Below are positions 1-11,923 of a DNA stretch of 64,000 nucleotides, one piece after another. Numbering within the stretch: position 1 is the first letter of the stretch; each line of letters starts with the position of its first letter. Where the stretch lies: contig NC_058198.1 in assembly GCF_907165205.1 (NCBI RefSeq), forward strand, positions 597,501 to 661,500, read 5' to 3'. This stretch comes from Coccinella septempunctata. Taxonomy: Eukaryota > Arthropoda > Insecta > Coleoptera > Coccinellidae. Made by a program: the position numbers and the translations under genes. Below the pieces are notes generated by a model. It was not told the origin of the DNA. It did no database searches and saw only the letters and a program-made list of their open reading frames with translations.

Positions 1-387
1 GATACACCAGGCTTGCTACTGTAACCAGTGTTGTCTATTTTCTCATAGAGCAGAACTTCCCCCTGAAGTCGCATCTTGAGAAAAGAACTTGTCAGAGAGG
101 AAGTGGTTCCCTAACTCCTCTAGACTCTACTTGAAAGAACTAACGGTTTAAAGTCTGATTATCTATCATTTCACTGCATTCTATTTTGAGATGTTTAAAA
201 CAAATTTGTGTATTCAGGATAACCAGAAAGGTCATTATAAATTGTCAAGAAATGAATAGATCATTATGAAAGAGTAGTGTAAATATTCCTCAATTACAAG
301 GGCATTCTTTAAAATAACAACTGCAATTAGAAAGCAGAAAAGCATTACGAAAATTTTGATTAATATTAAAAGTGATTTACTTAGATC
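1..387. other. Left edge, no gene recognised
   Basis: I see no recognisable gene here. On the minus strand a reading frame is open from an ATG at 74 to the window edge (about 25 codons). It could be the first codons of a neighbouring gene running off the left side or chance. The part next to TECR is probably that gene's 3' flank. Confidence 0.3.
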
Positions 388-393
388 TTTATT
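388..393 (-). promoter_or_regulatory. Poly(A) signal of TECR
   Basis: A canonical AATAAA on the minus strand lies about 60 nt past the TECR stop codon, the spacing expected for a short 3' UTR. Confidence 0.6.
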
Positions 394-451
394 TAAATAG
401 ACTTTGTAACAAAATATTCAAATTATAAACCCATGTAGCATACAGCCAAAT

Positions 452-2210
452 TTATAGAACAAATGGAATGATTGCTTTTCTTGTCTTTGGGTAGTCTTGA
501 AATTCCCTCTTATAGTTTTTGTGCTTTCCAAGAGCCCACACTGCCATTTGATAGAAGCCAGCCAATGTAAACAAGAAAGCTGAAATAGAGAGTATATATT
601 CAGATTCAATTGAATTAAATATATGTATCATTTTAGAACAAACCTGGCAAACATCCGCTCATCAAAGTATAGCCTAACCATGCTCCTACTTCATAAGTGT
701 AATTTGGGCAAGAAACCAGATCGAATAAATTGGTTAAAGGGTTACCATTTGGATGTGGAATTTTTCTAACTGTGCTTCCTGCAGGTCTCAGTTCTCTCAA
801 AAGCAGATGCACACTTAAGTTTCCCAATTCACAAATCTAAAAATTATCTTATCAACATGTGTAACACAATAACATTTTATTATCAAAGAGTAAAAGAGTA
901 TATATAAATATACATAGATTTCTGAATTGAATGTTGTGTAAGGTACAATGGTTATTCATTTTATTTGTACTTACAATCCACATAGCTAATCCAATGTAAG
1001 AGATTATTGCTGGGGGCTCAGTCCATAAAGGATGATTCACATGATATGCAACATAAAATGCAAATCCCCAGTAGTAGGTACAATTTTTAAACAGATTCCT
1101 TATGGGCATAGTACTATGGGAAAATCTATGTACAAAGATTGTTTCCAATATTCTCTTCAAATAATGTATGACCCAAGCTGAATAAATCATTCTGTAAAAT
1201 AAACGATTCCTCATGAAGTTTCAGAATTGGAATTCATAGTGTATTTTCAAATATGCCCTTCTTTTATGGGAAAAAGTTTATTTGCTTGGGTTGCGCCATT
1301 ATTTTATTTTTTTCAATGAATAAATGTTTAATCACTTCAAAAAGGAATTTCATGATAAAAGAAAGGCATTAATTTGATGGAAATATAATGTTTCAGAACT
1401 AATTGACATTGACCAGTAAATTAGGTACATAGGTACATTAAGATAACAGAATGCATTAGTTTGGAGAATGTTGAAATAATATAAGGACCTTGAAACAGTA
1501 ACTGATGAAGAAAAATGAGATAGGCTTTTCATATATCGCTTCTCACTCAAATCGTATATACATTATAGATCATTTATATTGTACACCTCTTGTTCACAAT
1601 TTATGTCAGTAAATGGATGGAATAATAACTTAACCTTCTAAAAGAATAAAATTCTGGAACTGTATTGTTTATTTTACTTCAACAAATATCATGATCAAAA
1701 TTCAAAAAAGTGGAATGAAATTCTAATTGATTCATTTAACCTTTGAACCTGCCTCAAATTAGCATATCTAACTCACCTGGACATGAATGTGGGCTGTCTT
1801 TCTGGCAGAGAACTGTGAAAAATGCCATTGCTAGCAGCAACTAGTACATATACTACTATAGGTCCAGCATATTCAGCAAGAAACACTGTACTCCAACCAA
1901 CTTGCGGGCCTAAATCTTTTACGAAGATTTTAGCAGGACTCCCTAATTTTAAACTCTCAATTTTGAGAGAGTCATTCAAATCCTTTCCTTTGATTTCTTG
2001 ACGAACTGATTGCCTTTCTGTGGAAATTTTCGATATTTTGGCAATTTTAGACTTGAGTTCTTTAATTGTGGATGCTTCTGGAACATCCAATTTTCCCAAA
2101 CTCCTGTTTGAAACAGTGAAAACTTCGAGCTAAAATAAAAATTCAGATTGAAAACACAATTCCTAAATATCGAAAGTATATAAGACGTTGTAATCACTTA
2201 CGTTAACCAT
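452..2210 (-). CDS. TECR: Very-long-chain enoyl-CoA reductase
   Basis: This enzyme reduces trans-2-enoyl-CoA with NADPH, the fourth step of very-long-chain fatty-acid elongation, in the ER membrane. Five coding exons are 2202-2210, 1777-2129, 975-1191, 644-836 and 452-579 (minus strand), giving exactly 299 residues against about 308 in mammals. The first coding exon holds only three codons (Met-Val-Asn). The N-terminal third is the ubiquitin-like domain of the family. It is followed by the hydrophobic steroid-5-alpha-reductase-type domain with the family blocks LKRILETIFVHRFSH, KNCTYYWGF, NHPLW, LRPAGS and SCPNYTYEVGAW; the tyrosine in the last block corresponds to the catalytic Tyr of the family. 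The chain ends IIPFVL, matching the family C-terminus. It is the most downstream of three minus-strand genes (TIMM50, NOMO, TECR). The family call is very secure; transcription start and UTRs are not resolved. Confidence 0.96.
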
Positions 2211-3639
2211 GATTTGCAATTTTAAGAATGCATAAACCTCACAGAAGTGTTCAGCGTATCACAACTAAACTACTACGAAAATTGATTGTTGGAAGGAAAT
2301 TAATGAACTCTGTTCCCTAAAATATGGCCACTTCAGGCCCCACTCTTGTTTCCAGATTGTCGAAAAGAATTTCAATTAAAAATCAACAAAACAATCACAA
2401 TATTCCCCGATGTCAATCAAGGTCACGAACAGAATGTTTATGGCCACACTGTAGGGAGAATTTTAGCTACAGTGGTTACTTTTTTTGAGTATCACCAATG
2501 AAGTGACTAGAAATCTTAAGGCATTTTTCCTTCATTTCAATCCGTATGGTTTATCACATTGGATCAAAAGATTGTCTAGTTAATTAATTATTATTCGTAA
2601 CTTTTACTTTACCAAAACTAGTTGACAACAAAATTCAATCAGACCTGAGTTGCTGGTACCGTCAAAAATGAATTAGATATTATGAGAATCTAAGTAATCG
2701 ATTCTCCACATCTTACATGGGACATTACTTGGCACTTTCTATTGAAGTGATCAGAAACGAAGTCTCTGCTTCTGCATAGTCCCCTTGCTTTGTGGTTCAT
2801 TATTCCGCATATTGTTCTTTTTGATTAATTAATACAAAAAAATAACTCGCCTCATATTTTTAGTTAACGTTTCGAGATTGCCATAAAACAAAGAGTCTTC
2901 CAGCTTTAAGCTGCAGGCTGAATTGAGGAATGTTACATGACAAACGATAATTTTTTCAAAACTGACTAATTTTAGGACATCTATATATTTATATTGCAAA
3001 ACTAAATGAACTAAATTACATGATTCTCACTGGGTTTCACCACTACACTTGTTTTGCTATCACAATGTGTACCTTTGAGTTGTAAAAACTAATCCTGAAG
3101 AGAACCGTGTAATTTAATTATAGATTTTCATCAAGTATCTACATCAAATTGATATAATACACTTTTCGAATACTTCTCACCATTCAGCCTGACTTTTTGA
3201 GTGTGCAAAGTTGAAATCATAACGTTTCCAACAATCTTCAGAGCAAATTGCGAAGATTTAGTACATATAAACTCAGATTTAAAATGAATATTTAGTTGTA
3301 CTACTGTTTGAATTCAAAAGTTTAAGAAGAGGATTATAGACAATTTGGTGATAATGAATAGCCATACCCTTGCTTAATCACCAAATATCAGGATCTGTGT
3401 TGAAAAAAACACTTGTCACAACAAATTAAATATATTCAGCTGATACTAATCGAATCAAAAAACAATTACAAAAACAAATTCAACAATATCAGGTGTAAAT
3501 CTACTTATTCAATAATAGACTGTTAGCTCAATGCAATTTATGATAATGAAGAATAAAATGTCAGGAACATGTTAACTTCCCAGGTACACATGAATCAAAC
3601 ATATCTTAAACTCAAACAAATATTGAGATAAAGTTCATC
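2211..3639. other. Intergenic, TECR promoter side and NOMO 3' flank
   Basis: AT-rich sequence without a coding signal. The first about 200 bp next to the TECR start should contain its 5' UTR and promoter. No TATA box or repeat stands out, and no clear AATAAA for NOMO was found just below 3640. Confidence 0.5.
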
Positions 3640-6600
3640 TTAAAAATTACGTTTTGGCTTTTTTTTTACAGAATTGATATTTTGAACAATTTGATCTATA
3701 TCCACTTCGTTTGTCGGATAATCTGCAGCAGCAGGAAGTTTGAACAGAGAGGTGAATGACCTCAATTTCAGATTGAATTTTTCATTTGCCAACCGTATAA
3801 CAATATCAATATTGTAAGCAATAAGCAGACTAGTAATAATTAAAATGAAGCTCCATATAGATGTTTGCTTGATTTGCTGATCTGTATTACTTGATTTTAC
3901 AGAGTATTCCATCACTATAGATTTAAAATTGGTATCTGCAATAAATGAAACACTCTGCGTCAACCACCTCACATTTTGATTCATGATAGGTTCTAATTGT
4001 AAGACATAAGTTTTTCCATCTTTTGGAAGTGGAAGAAGGTGTATTATTATTCCAAGATTGTATTCTGATACCAATTTGTTGGTATCCATCTTAACACTAT
4101 GGACTGGTGTAGTTGGAGAGCCTTTCAGGTACAAATTTAATTTAAGGTGTTTAGAGTATTCAGGAACATCAGTGTTGATTCTAACAAGTACTTTAGTGTG
4201 CTTTTTGGGTCGGAGGACAATGAGATGTACATCTTTAATATCGCTGACAATGTCCTGAAAAAACACTAGAATCAATCCATTCATTCTTTGAAATAAATAA
4301 TTGTTGGGGAAGATATAGCAAATTATACAATTTATCTATCGCGAATAGATTCTCATTTACTTTAAATGGGTATTATTATTATTATCATCATGAGTGACCA
4401 GGGGTATCTTTTCATGCTATCAAATAAATTGTATTAATCCTCACATATCCTTACCTTAATTTCTATGAACTCTGGAATACACTGCTCTACAGAAGGGTCT
4501 TTTGCTCTCAAATGGTAAGTGCAATATGGTTGTAATCCTCTCACTCTAAACCTACCATTAGATTCAGTTGTAGTTTCTTCCGATAGATGGCTACAATTTT
4601 TTACACCTACAGCTTCAACCACAGAATCGTGCTCTGGGATTTTGTTCAAAGACGTAACAATACCAAAAGCACTGTAGGCAACTCTTTTACCACTGAAAAG
4701 CCAATTTATAATAAAATGAACATGAGAGGACCAGGATTCCCAAATATCTTTCGTATTAATGTTGCATGCGACACTTCAAAATTGACCAATGAAATCTACC
4801 GATTACTGCTATCATTCACAGAGATGTTGCGTGCGTCAATAACCTGATAGACATTTGAGAATCAGGTACCAAGTGAGTGAGTGAACTCACATCAGCGTAA
4901 TATTGATGGTTTCTCCTTCATCGACATTGATTATTTTAGATGGTGGTTCAAAACTATATTCCTTCATCATAGGTCGCAAATAATACTCGCTGGGGTTCAG
5001 AGAATCAAAAGATATTTTTCCTTGCTCATCCGTTTGCAGGTTACTTCTATAACTGAGGCCCCCTGACAAAGAAAGAAGGGTACCCTGTAATAAAGATATA
5101 AGTTGAATATAAAGAAACAAAAGCTAAAAAAGCATTATAAGGATATTGAAGAATACCTGTAATGGCAATTGGTTCTCATCCAAAACTGTCACAATGACTT
5201 GTGCCAGTTTATAAGCAGTGAAGTCTCCATTTTCTGAGGGCCCCACAAGTTGATAAGAAGTTTTTTTGGCGTATATTTTATAATTTTTTGAAGTATCCAT
5301 TGGTGGAAATTTGTAGAAACCTGAACTATCGGTTTCAGTAACAGATTTCTCACCGTTTTCATCTTCTAACGTTATCAAGGTACCTGAAAGAGGAGGTATA
5401 GTTTTCCCTTTGAAAACATGCCCCTTTATTGCTTCGAAAAGTTGACCCCACTGAAAACAATCATTCTTTCCCTTTATGGAAAAAATTGGTGGTTTGAAAT
5501 AATATCTTTCAGACTGCGGCAAAATAACAGCATTTGCATCTGGTTCAAGCTTTATGTTAATCATGTAACAACCATTTTCATAAGGCAATGGCCCCTTATG
5601 GAATTTTTCTCCACCAATGTCTATTGAAACATTCACTGGTCCATGATCCATGTTTGATGCAATGCATATACTATTAAGGTGAGATACTGCTTCTAATTTG
5701 ATTTCATTTACTTCCGTTTCAGTATTGAAAGTGAATGTATCATTGAGATAGGTGTGGCAACCTAGGCAATAGAATGAATATGTGCCATCCTTAGGCAAGC
5801 AATAAGTTGATTCGCCTTTTTTTATCTCTATATCTTCTTGTATTGAGTCTTGCATGAGTTTATAAGATATCTAGAACAAAAAACATTATTAATATACCCA
5901 CTCAATAATATTTACTGCTTCACAATCAGATATTCAAACAGTAGATTTCAGCTGATAAAAGACTGGAATCAATGTTACCTTAGTATTGTGAGAAGAAATG
6001 AACTTGACGGAGTAACCACTCTGTATGAATGATGGAGCAGTAACAATATTGGAATTGATGACAATATCATGTGAATCTTTGGACCAACAGAACCTATTCG
6101 GTGACAGACTGAGTCTATATGTACCAGGATACACATCAGTAAATTTATATTCTTGTCCTTAAATAAAAAAATGTAAAGATGAAATATAAATAACAATTTT
6201 ATCTCACCTATCAGTTTTGCTACAAGTGGTGCTTCATTAGAATGAAGCAAATTCAAAAAGACTTGAATATTTTGGTAGTCCTTATCATGATGCAGCTGTA
6301 CAAATCCTGTTAAAGTTGCTTTCAACTGAGAGAAAATAATGATCTCATTATTTTCTCTGAAAACTTCGATGTTTTGGGATACTGGATAGAATCTGTAATA
6401 TGAGAGTAATGATTCGATCTTCAACGTTTCTTTTTTTTAACTTACTGCAATCCTTTCTCCTTATGAACTTTTTCAACCTGGACCTGCACTTCATATGTAC
6501 CCTTTGGAAGATACACACAGAATCTACCAGTTGTGGGATCACTGTTAACATTTTTGAAAAATGTTGAGCCAATCTTTACTATTGTGACCATATGCGACTG

Positions 6601-8461
6601 GCTACTTTCTACCTTACCACACACTCTGAAAGCCGAAGGAGCAATAGGTGGCAGATTTTGAGTATTTGGACTCACTTTAATATCAATATCTTCAAACAGC
6701 ATATTTTCTAAAACCAAAGTCAATCAGCATTACATTAAATCACAAAACGGCCAGAAGACAGCCTATCATGTATTTACTTGATGAAGATTTTATTTACTTT
6801 GGTTTGGACATTAGAAATGGGTTTATTTTAGAATTCATTCAAGCTGCTCTGGAAACGCAGTTGCAATCATTAAAAAATGCTATATCTTTACTGAATTTAG
6901 AAATGACTGGAGATGTAGTATGACAGAAAATATATCACTTATTGTTACATTAGTTCATTCAATATGTCACACAAGTAAGTTTATAGCTCCCATGTAAGTC
7001 AAAACAAGAAAGGCGATATTCGTAAACCTTTTTACCCACCAGATTTGGCTTTGAGTTTCAACACCCCAGTTTTCAGTTTTTCCAATTTATAAAAACCATT
7101 TGTATCTGTCTTGGTAACAAATTTGTTATTCATGAAAATTTCAACATTAGGCAGTCCTTCATCTTGATCAAGGGCTTGTAAGATTCTACCAGAAACACTA
7201 AAACCAATCACCTAAAATAATTTAATATTTTGATTTAGGCTCATAAAGCATTGAAAATCAACTCACCTCGAAACTTTTTTCGAGTTCCACATCTCCATTT
7301 GTAATTTCAAATTCAATTTTAGATGGCTCTACATCTATATTTTGATTTTGATAAAATGGCTTAACATAATAACTTCCAACTACAACAGATGCAAATGTGA
7401 AGCATCCTAACAAGTTAGTTTGAACTGCACATATTGGTTTTATTGAATGACTTGGCATATTAGGTATGGAGCTTTTGTCACAACCAAGTACAGAAGGATC
7501 AACCTGAAAATGTTGTTATAATACCTCTAATTTATTTCCAATTTATTAAATGGTTTACCGATTTGTTTTTACCATATAGTAGAATGGTAGTGTTAGAGAT
7601 GGCTTCTCCAACACTTCTTGCATATCCAGAAACACTGTACCCATGGAGTATGAGACTACCCTCAGGTAATTCTGTATTACCTTCCACAACCCTTACTTGA
7701 AGTTCTTCTTTCAAAAACTTCCATCTGTAACACTTACATGTATAACAAGAACATGTAAATTATTAGTTTACCTTGGGTGTTGCACTTGAATTTTATAATG
7801 CCCTGGATAAACAGGTGTAAAAGAGAACGTGCCACCTATACTTGTTTCAGTTTTACGAATTTCAGTCTCAGATTTCAATTCCACCAATACTCCTTCTGGT
7901 CCACTAGAGGCATCACCAAAGTTCTCTACCTTTGAAAATTTAAATTTAGACATAATTTTCAAGCAGTGTTATTCAACCTACTCTTCCTGTAATGCCAAAG
8001 CCCTTAAAGCTAAAATTTATATCAACGCCTTTACTACAGACATCATTTATTCCATCTATAAGCAATTCAACCTTACTGGGATTGAAACTCCATCCTGGAG
8101 GAGGATTCAACTGAAAAAAGTTTTCATTTACAAAATAATTTTTCATTTGCTTTCCACCAACCTGAATAATATACACGCCTTTATCATAAATAGGAAGAAA
8201 ATAATAGCCATTATTTGGGGCGCAGGTAGTTTTATCTTTCAAGATTCCTTGCTTCGTCAGCCTGAGGAAGGAACTTATTAGATTCGTATTGTGATACATG
8301 GAAATGCATTTTCCTTACAACTTAACCTCTACTTTCGAGAAATCAATTTGTACATGGCTTTTAACGAATCCACCACAACCTAGAACATCGTTCGAATTTA
8401 CATTTGATGCAAAAATTGAAAGTATGGTTGCACATGCGATAATTTGGAACATTTCTTTCAT
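3640..8461 (-). CDS. NOMO: Nodal modulator (NOMO, pM5-like)
   Basis: NOMO is an ER membrane protein of the multipass translocon complex (with nicalin and TMEM147), built of repeated Ig/CNA-B-like beta-sandwich domains in the lumen. Fourteen coding exons are 8319-8461, 8162-8261, 7982-8110, 7772-7929, 7559-7724, 7267-7503, 7040-7211, 6446-6707, 6208-6392, 5979-6157, 5157-5870, 4891-5084, 4455-4692 and 3640-4254. They total 3492 nt, or 1163 residues, close to the about 1220 of mammals. The N-terminus has a signal peptide (MKEMFQIIACATILSIFAS), then the family block GCGGFVKS and CAPNNGYYFLPIYDKG. Later blocks include LSLSGGLSYRSNL and LRPMMKEYSFEP. A single transmembrane helix lies near residues 1090-1110, followed by a basic cytosolic tail ending KKKPKRNF. 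The ATG at 8461 is preferred over an in-frame ATG at 8509, because it puts the signal peptide at the extreme N-terminus. Confidence 0.95.
8111..8161 (-). other. 51-nt stop-free NOMO intron
   Basis: NOMO intron 2 runs CAG|GTTGGT ... TTTCAG|TTG on the minus strand. It is 51 nt, divisible by three, and has no in-frame stop; unspliced it would add 17 residues between YIIQ and LNPPPGW. The family aligns across this point without such an insert, so removal is expected. A second very short intron, 7725-7771 (47 nt), lies in the same gene. Confidence 0.8.
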
Positions 8462-8825
8462 GAATTCAATGTTTTTCACACGAAAATACTTCCAAAACTG
8501 AATTGACACTTTGATATAACCTCAAAGTATCATCTTTGGTAACCTCTTGGCTTTGACATGTACATTAAATACTCTTCTTCTATTTTTTACAATGTGCTTG
8601 GTTAATCATTATCTACACATTTAAGTACAAAGCTTTATCATTTTTCGATTCTATATGTTAACTATTACTTTCTTGAGAGGATTCAACTGATTTAACGCTT
8701 CATATAAAATTTTCCACTGTGTACTTGTCAAAAACTTTATTGGAATCATCAACAAAAAACATTATTCAACTATTGAATGAATAAAGAACATTTAACAAAA
8801 CATTTAAACACGTACAGATAGAATA
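8462..8825. other. NOMO-TIMM50 intergenic spacer
   Basis: A spacer of about 360 bp between two genes on the same strand. It holds the NOMO 5' UTR/promoter near 8462-8560 and the TIMM50 3' UTR. A minus-strand AATAAA at 8736-8741, about 85 nt past the TIMM50 stop, is the likely poly(A) signal. Confidence 0.55.
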
Positions 8826-10229
8826 TTAGAAACTCTTATTGAATATTGAAGGTCTCCATCTTTTGACTTTTGAAGCTTCCTGCTCTCTTTTGGCTGCTGC
8901 CTCTGCCTCTAATTGCTCTAGTAGCATCTTTCTCTTCTCTTTAAATGCTTCAATAGGATCATCAAAAGCACGATAATGAGTTAAAACTTCCCTCACATCT
9001 TCTATCTCGTTCTCAGCAATACCTAAACAGTAAAGTAATATAATAACATTGTATAATTAAAACCAGGTGGAACATGTTAGACTTACTCTTCAAAAAAGCA
9101 ACAAGATCTATCATTGTTTGATCAGTATCAGATCCATCCCACCTTTTGATTGCCAGAAGGTTTTCAGGATGGAATTTAAGGTTTTGAGGTTGCCAATCGA
9201 TAGCAATCACCTTGCTCAGGTCTCTATTAAGCCTATCCAAACTTTTAACATGGTAACCTCCACTAAAGTAAGTAGTATCTCGAGGGAGTTTATAAGCAAT
9301 AATATTTTTAGGGTCTATTGCCTCACATAAAGGAAATAGAGTCATACCTTGTTCGGCAGTGTATACTACTATCTCATAAACACCATGAAGTGACTCTAAG
9401 AAATAATCCAAACCTGGAATAATTAGCAATATGGTAAATCAGTTCACCTTCAAATTTAAGTGGTTACCTGGGCGTTTTTTGAACCTCCATCCAGTATTGT
9501 AGGTCCAATCTGGGTGAACCAGAACATCAGTTATTTCTAAAACCAATGTATACTTTGGTTGAAGATATGGATATTGTAAAGGATCTGGTAGAAGTTTCTG
9601 TCGTGAGGGTTCTTGAATGAGCTACAAATAATTGAGAGGTCTCCATTTTAGTGTAGCATTTTTAGCTTTACTCAAAACTTACTCTTGTATAGAAATCTAG
9701 CTCCCTATATGTTCGAATAATATATTGTTGCCATACAGGTTTATTCGCTATGTCATGATGTAGATTTATTTGATCAGGATCAGTTGTTGGGGCACCCAAA
9801 GTAAATATCAGATAACCTCCTAGAATTGTAAAGCTAATACCAAACAATGATAGAGTGATTTTCATAGTTCTCCATGCATGTTCTCTTTTCTTCCTAGCTT
9901 CATCTTCATTTTCGCTTGATTCTTTGATTTGATTTTCTCTTATATCTTTATCCTTGGCTATCAGATTTCCCAATGGAGATTTAATTTTATCCGCTGTTTG
10001 ATCTGAATAGAACAAAATCGGGAATCTTCAATAAATTATGTCGAAAAAAATAAGGAAAATATTTACCTGTAAAATTCGATATTCCGGTTGAGATGCAGCG
10101 AAGTTTGATAACGCCGCAACAATTATTATTTTGAATAAGCAAACCTGATGTTTGCTTCAATACATTACTCACTAATTTTAAATTCTTAGATGAAAACTTG
10201 AACATTTTATTCAAAAAATTATCGTACAT
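8826..10229 (-). CDS. TIMM50: Mitochondrial import translocase subunit TIM50
   Basis: TIM50 is the presequence receptor of the TIM23 complex in the mitochondrial inner membrane. Five coding exons are 10067-10229, 9683-10002, 9468-9621, 9087-9413 and 8826-9022, giving 386 residues from the ATG at 10229, or 378 from a second in-frame ATG at 10205. The second start (MFKFSSKNLKLVSNVL) gives a cleaner basic amphipathic targeting sequence and is equally plausible. After the presequence come a charged matrix stretch, one transmembrane helix (ITLSLFGISFTILGGYLIF) and the FCP1/NIF-like domain in the intermembrane space. The phosphatase DxDx(T/V) motif is replaced, as usual in TIM50: the site reads LVLEITDVLVHPDW. 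Other family blocks are TGWRFKKRPG, YEIVVYTAEQGMT, IAIDWQPQNL and IKRWDG, and the C-terminus is charged and helical (DDPIEAFKEKRKMLLEQLE). It lies upstream of NOMO on the same strand. Confidence 0.95.
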
Positions 10230-11923
10230 CAAATTTTATCGGTTCGATGTATGTTTCTCGTAAGATAACCTCAAAACCTGCCTGCCACAGAACCCGACGC
10301 AGCTTCTGCCTCCGGAGGCCACAGATTACAGAGTAGATTACTGTGACTAGAGTGATTGCCTCCGAGCAAAGATTAACTTCAGAGAAAGTTTGTCTCTGTT
10401 AACTTCCTCCAGAGATCCAGAATATCTCTGGATATATCCAAAGAGGTATTTCCTCTTTGCTCCGAGCGATGAGGAGTTTCCATCCACAGAGCATCATTGC
10501 TACGAGAAGGTACCCGAAACTCAGATTTTGTTCTGTGGTTTGCTAGTCTCCAAGCCAAAAGTTGTCTCTAACCTCACTTAATCAAGGAATATTCAAATTT
10601 GAAAAAGTAGTGAAAAACTCAGGAATTTCTACAAATAAATGACGAAAAGGAATATAGATAGGCTTCATTTGGTAAGATATCTCAAAACAACTAGCATTGT
10701 GTATTTCGGGGAGGTTATAAAAAATTATTTTTCTTCAAGATCTTTTAATTTCACATATATGTGCACAAATATACAAAACTACTATTGTACGATTCAAAAA
10801 TACATCCTTTATTTCATTACTATAAAAAAATATATCACTTCAATTAAGAATTCTTTTGTTCATAAGGAAAAAATACTAATATCACTATGCATGAATTGTG
10901 CATCAGAATTGATTTTGTACATGTGAAGTAATAGTTACATCCTTAAATCTCATTAGTTGTGAATTCTAAGGAATTACATAAAGATGGTGTTAAAATTTGA
11001 ATTATCTTAAATCCTGATGTATTGAAGTTATGACAAATGGAAATTAAGTATCAGGATAATGGTAGAAAGTGATAGATGTCCATACAATTTACTACATTGC
11101 TCAAGTAAGATAATGAATGATTTTTTTCATACTTGCTTTTTTACTTTCTCACTGAAGAATATCCTGAATAGATCTACACTTAAAAGGTTATTTATTTGAG
11201 ATTGAAATACATTTTAAGTAAATATTGTTGACCTACATTTAAATAATATCACAACTTTGCATATACTGAACAGAATTTTTTTTTCCGAATATCTATGTTT
11301 TAAATGTAAAATAAAATACTATTTGTTTTATGGGCAAGAAAACTCCTTCTGGAAGATTATAGGGGAAACAACTAAATAATGCAATAATTTTACAAAATTT
11401 CTTTTCTTGAGACCTGAGATGATTTGAAATGAAGAGTATTATTATTATTATCTTAAAATTCATGAAGTAATACTGACTAGAGAAAATCAATTTCTTGAAT
11501 CTGAATGACCAATTGAATAAATTGCTCCTCTGTGCTGGTTTCCTCGATGAAGGAAATGAGCCACATATTTATTGACTATTTGAGTCACTTTTAGAAAAGC
11601 ATATAATGAACATTTTATATATCTGAGAAAAATTCAAAATTGAGGGTTAACTATGCCAGTATGAAAGCGCAAAATGAGTTACTAGTTGTGATTTGTTGCT
11701 TTTTTCAGAAGAAAATACATCTCCTGCTTATAAGCAATTTTTTGAAGCATTCACTTCTATTAATGAGGGCTAAAAATTTAGATGAGATAATAGGAGATCA
11801 AGTGTGAATCCTCATGACAAGAAATTTCATTCCATCAGTCAGTTGTTGAAGCATTAACTATGTTATCAATAAAGGCTAAAATTTAAGATGAATTAACAGG
11901 AGATCATGACCAGAAACTCTATT
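10230..11923. other. TIMM50 upstream region and PLEKHJ1 3' flank
   Basis: No gene recognised. The first about 330 bp (10260-10590) are less AT-rich and full of short palindromes, including CCTCCGGAGG near 10310 and the hairpin CCAGAGATCCAGAATATCTCTGG near 10408. A near-palindromic pair CTCCGAGCAAAG (about 10362) / CTTTGCTCCGAG (about 10457) is also present. The 63-codon plus-strand frame there looks like a by-product. The rest is AT-rich and probably includes PLEKHJ1 3' UTR. Confidence 0.45.

Noticed and set aside
1773..2099. Internal ATG at 2099 as TECR start
   Set aside because: The homologous ubiquitin-like domain begins before it, and an acceptor plus an upstream ATG exon with a GTAAGT donor give a complete protein.
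7829..8281. 150-codon plus-strand frame
   Set aside because: It lies antisense to NOMO exons that form an exact, family-consistent model, so it is a shadow frame.
8462..8509. Upstream in-frame ATG of NOMO at 8509
   Set aside because: It would place 16 charged or aromatic residues before the signal peptide; the ATG at 8461 puts the signal peptide at the start.
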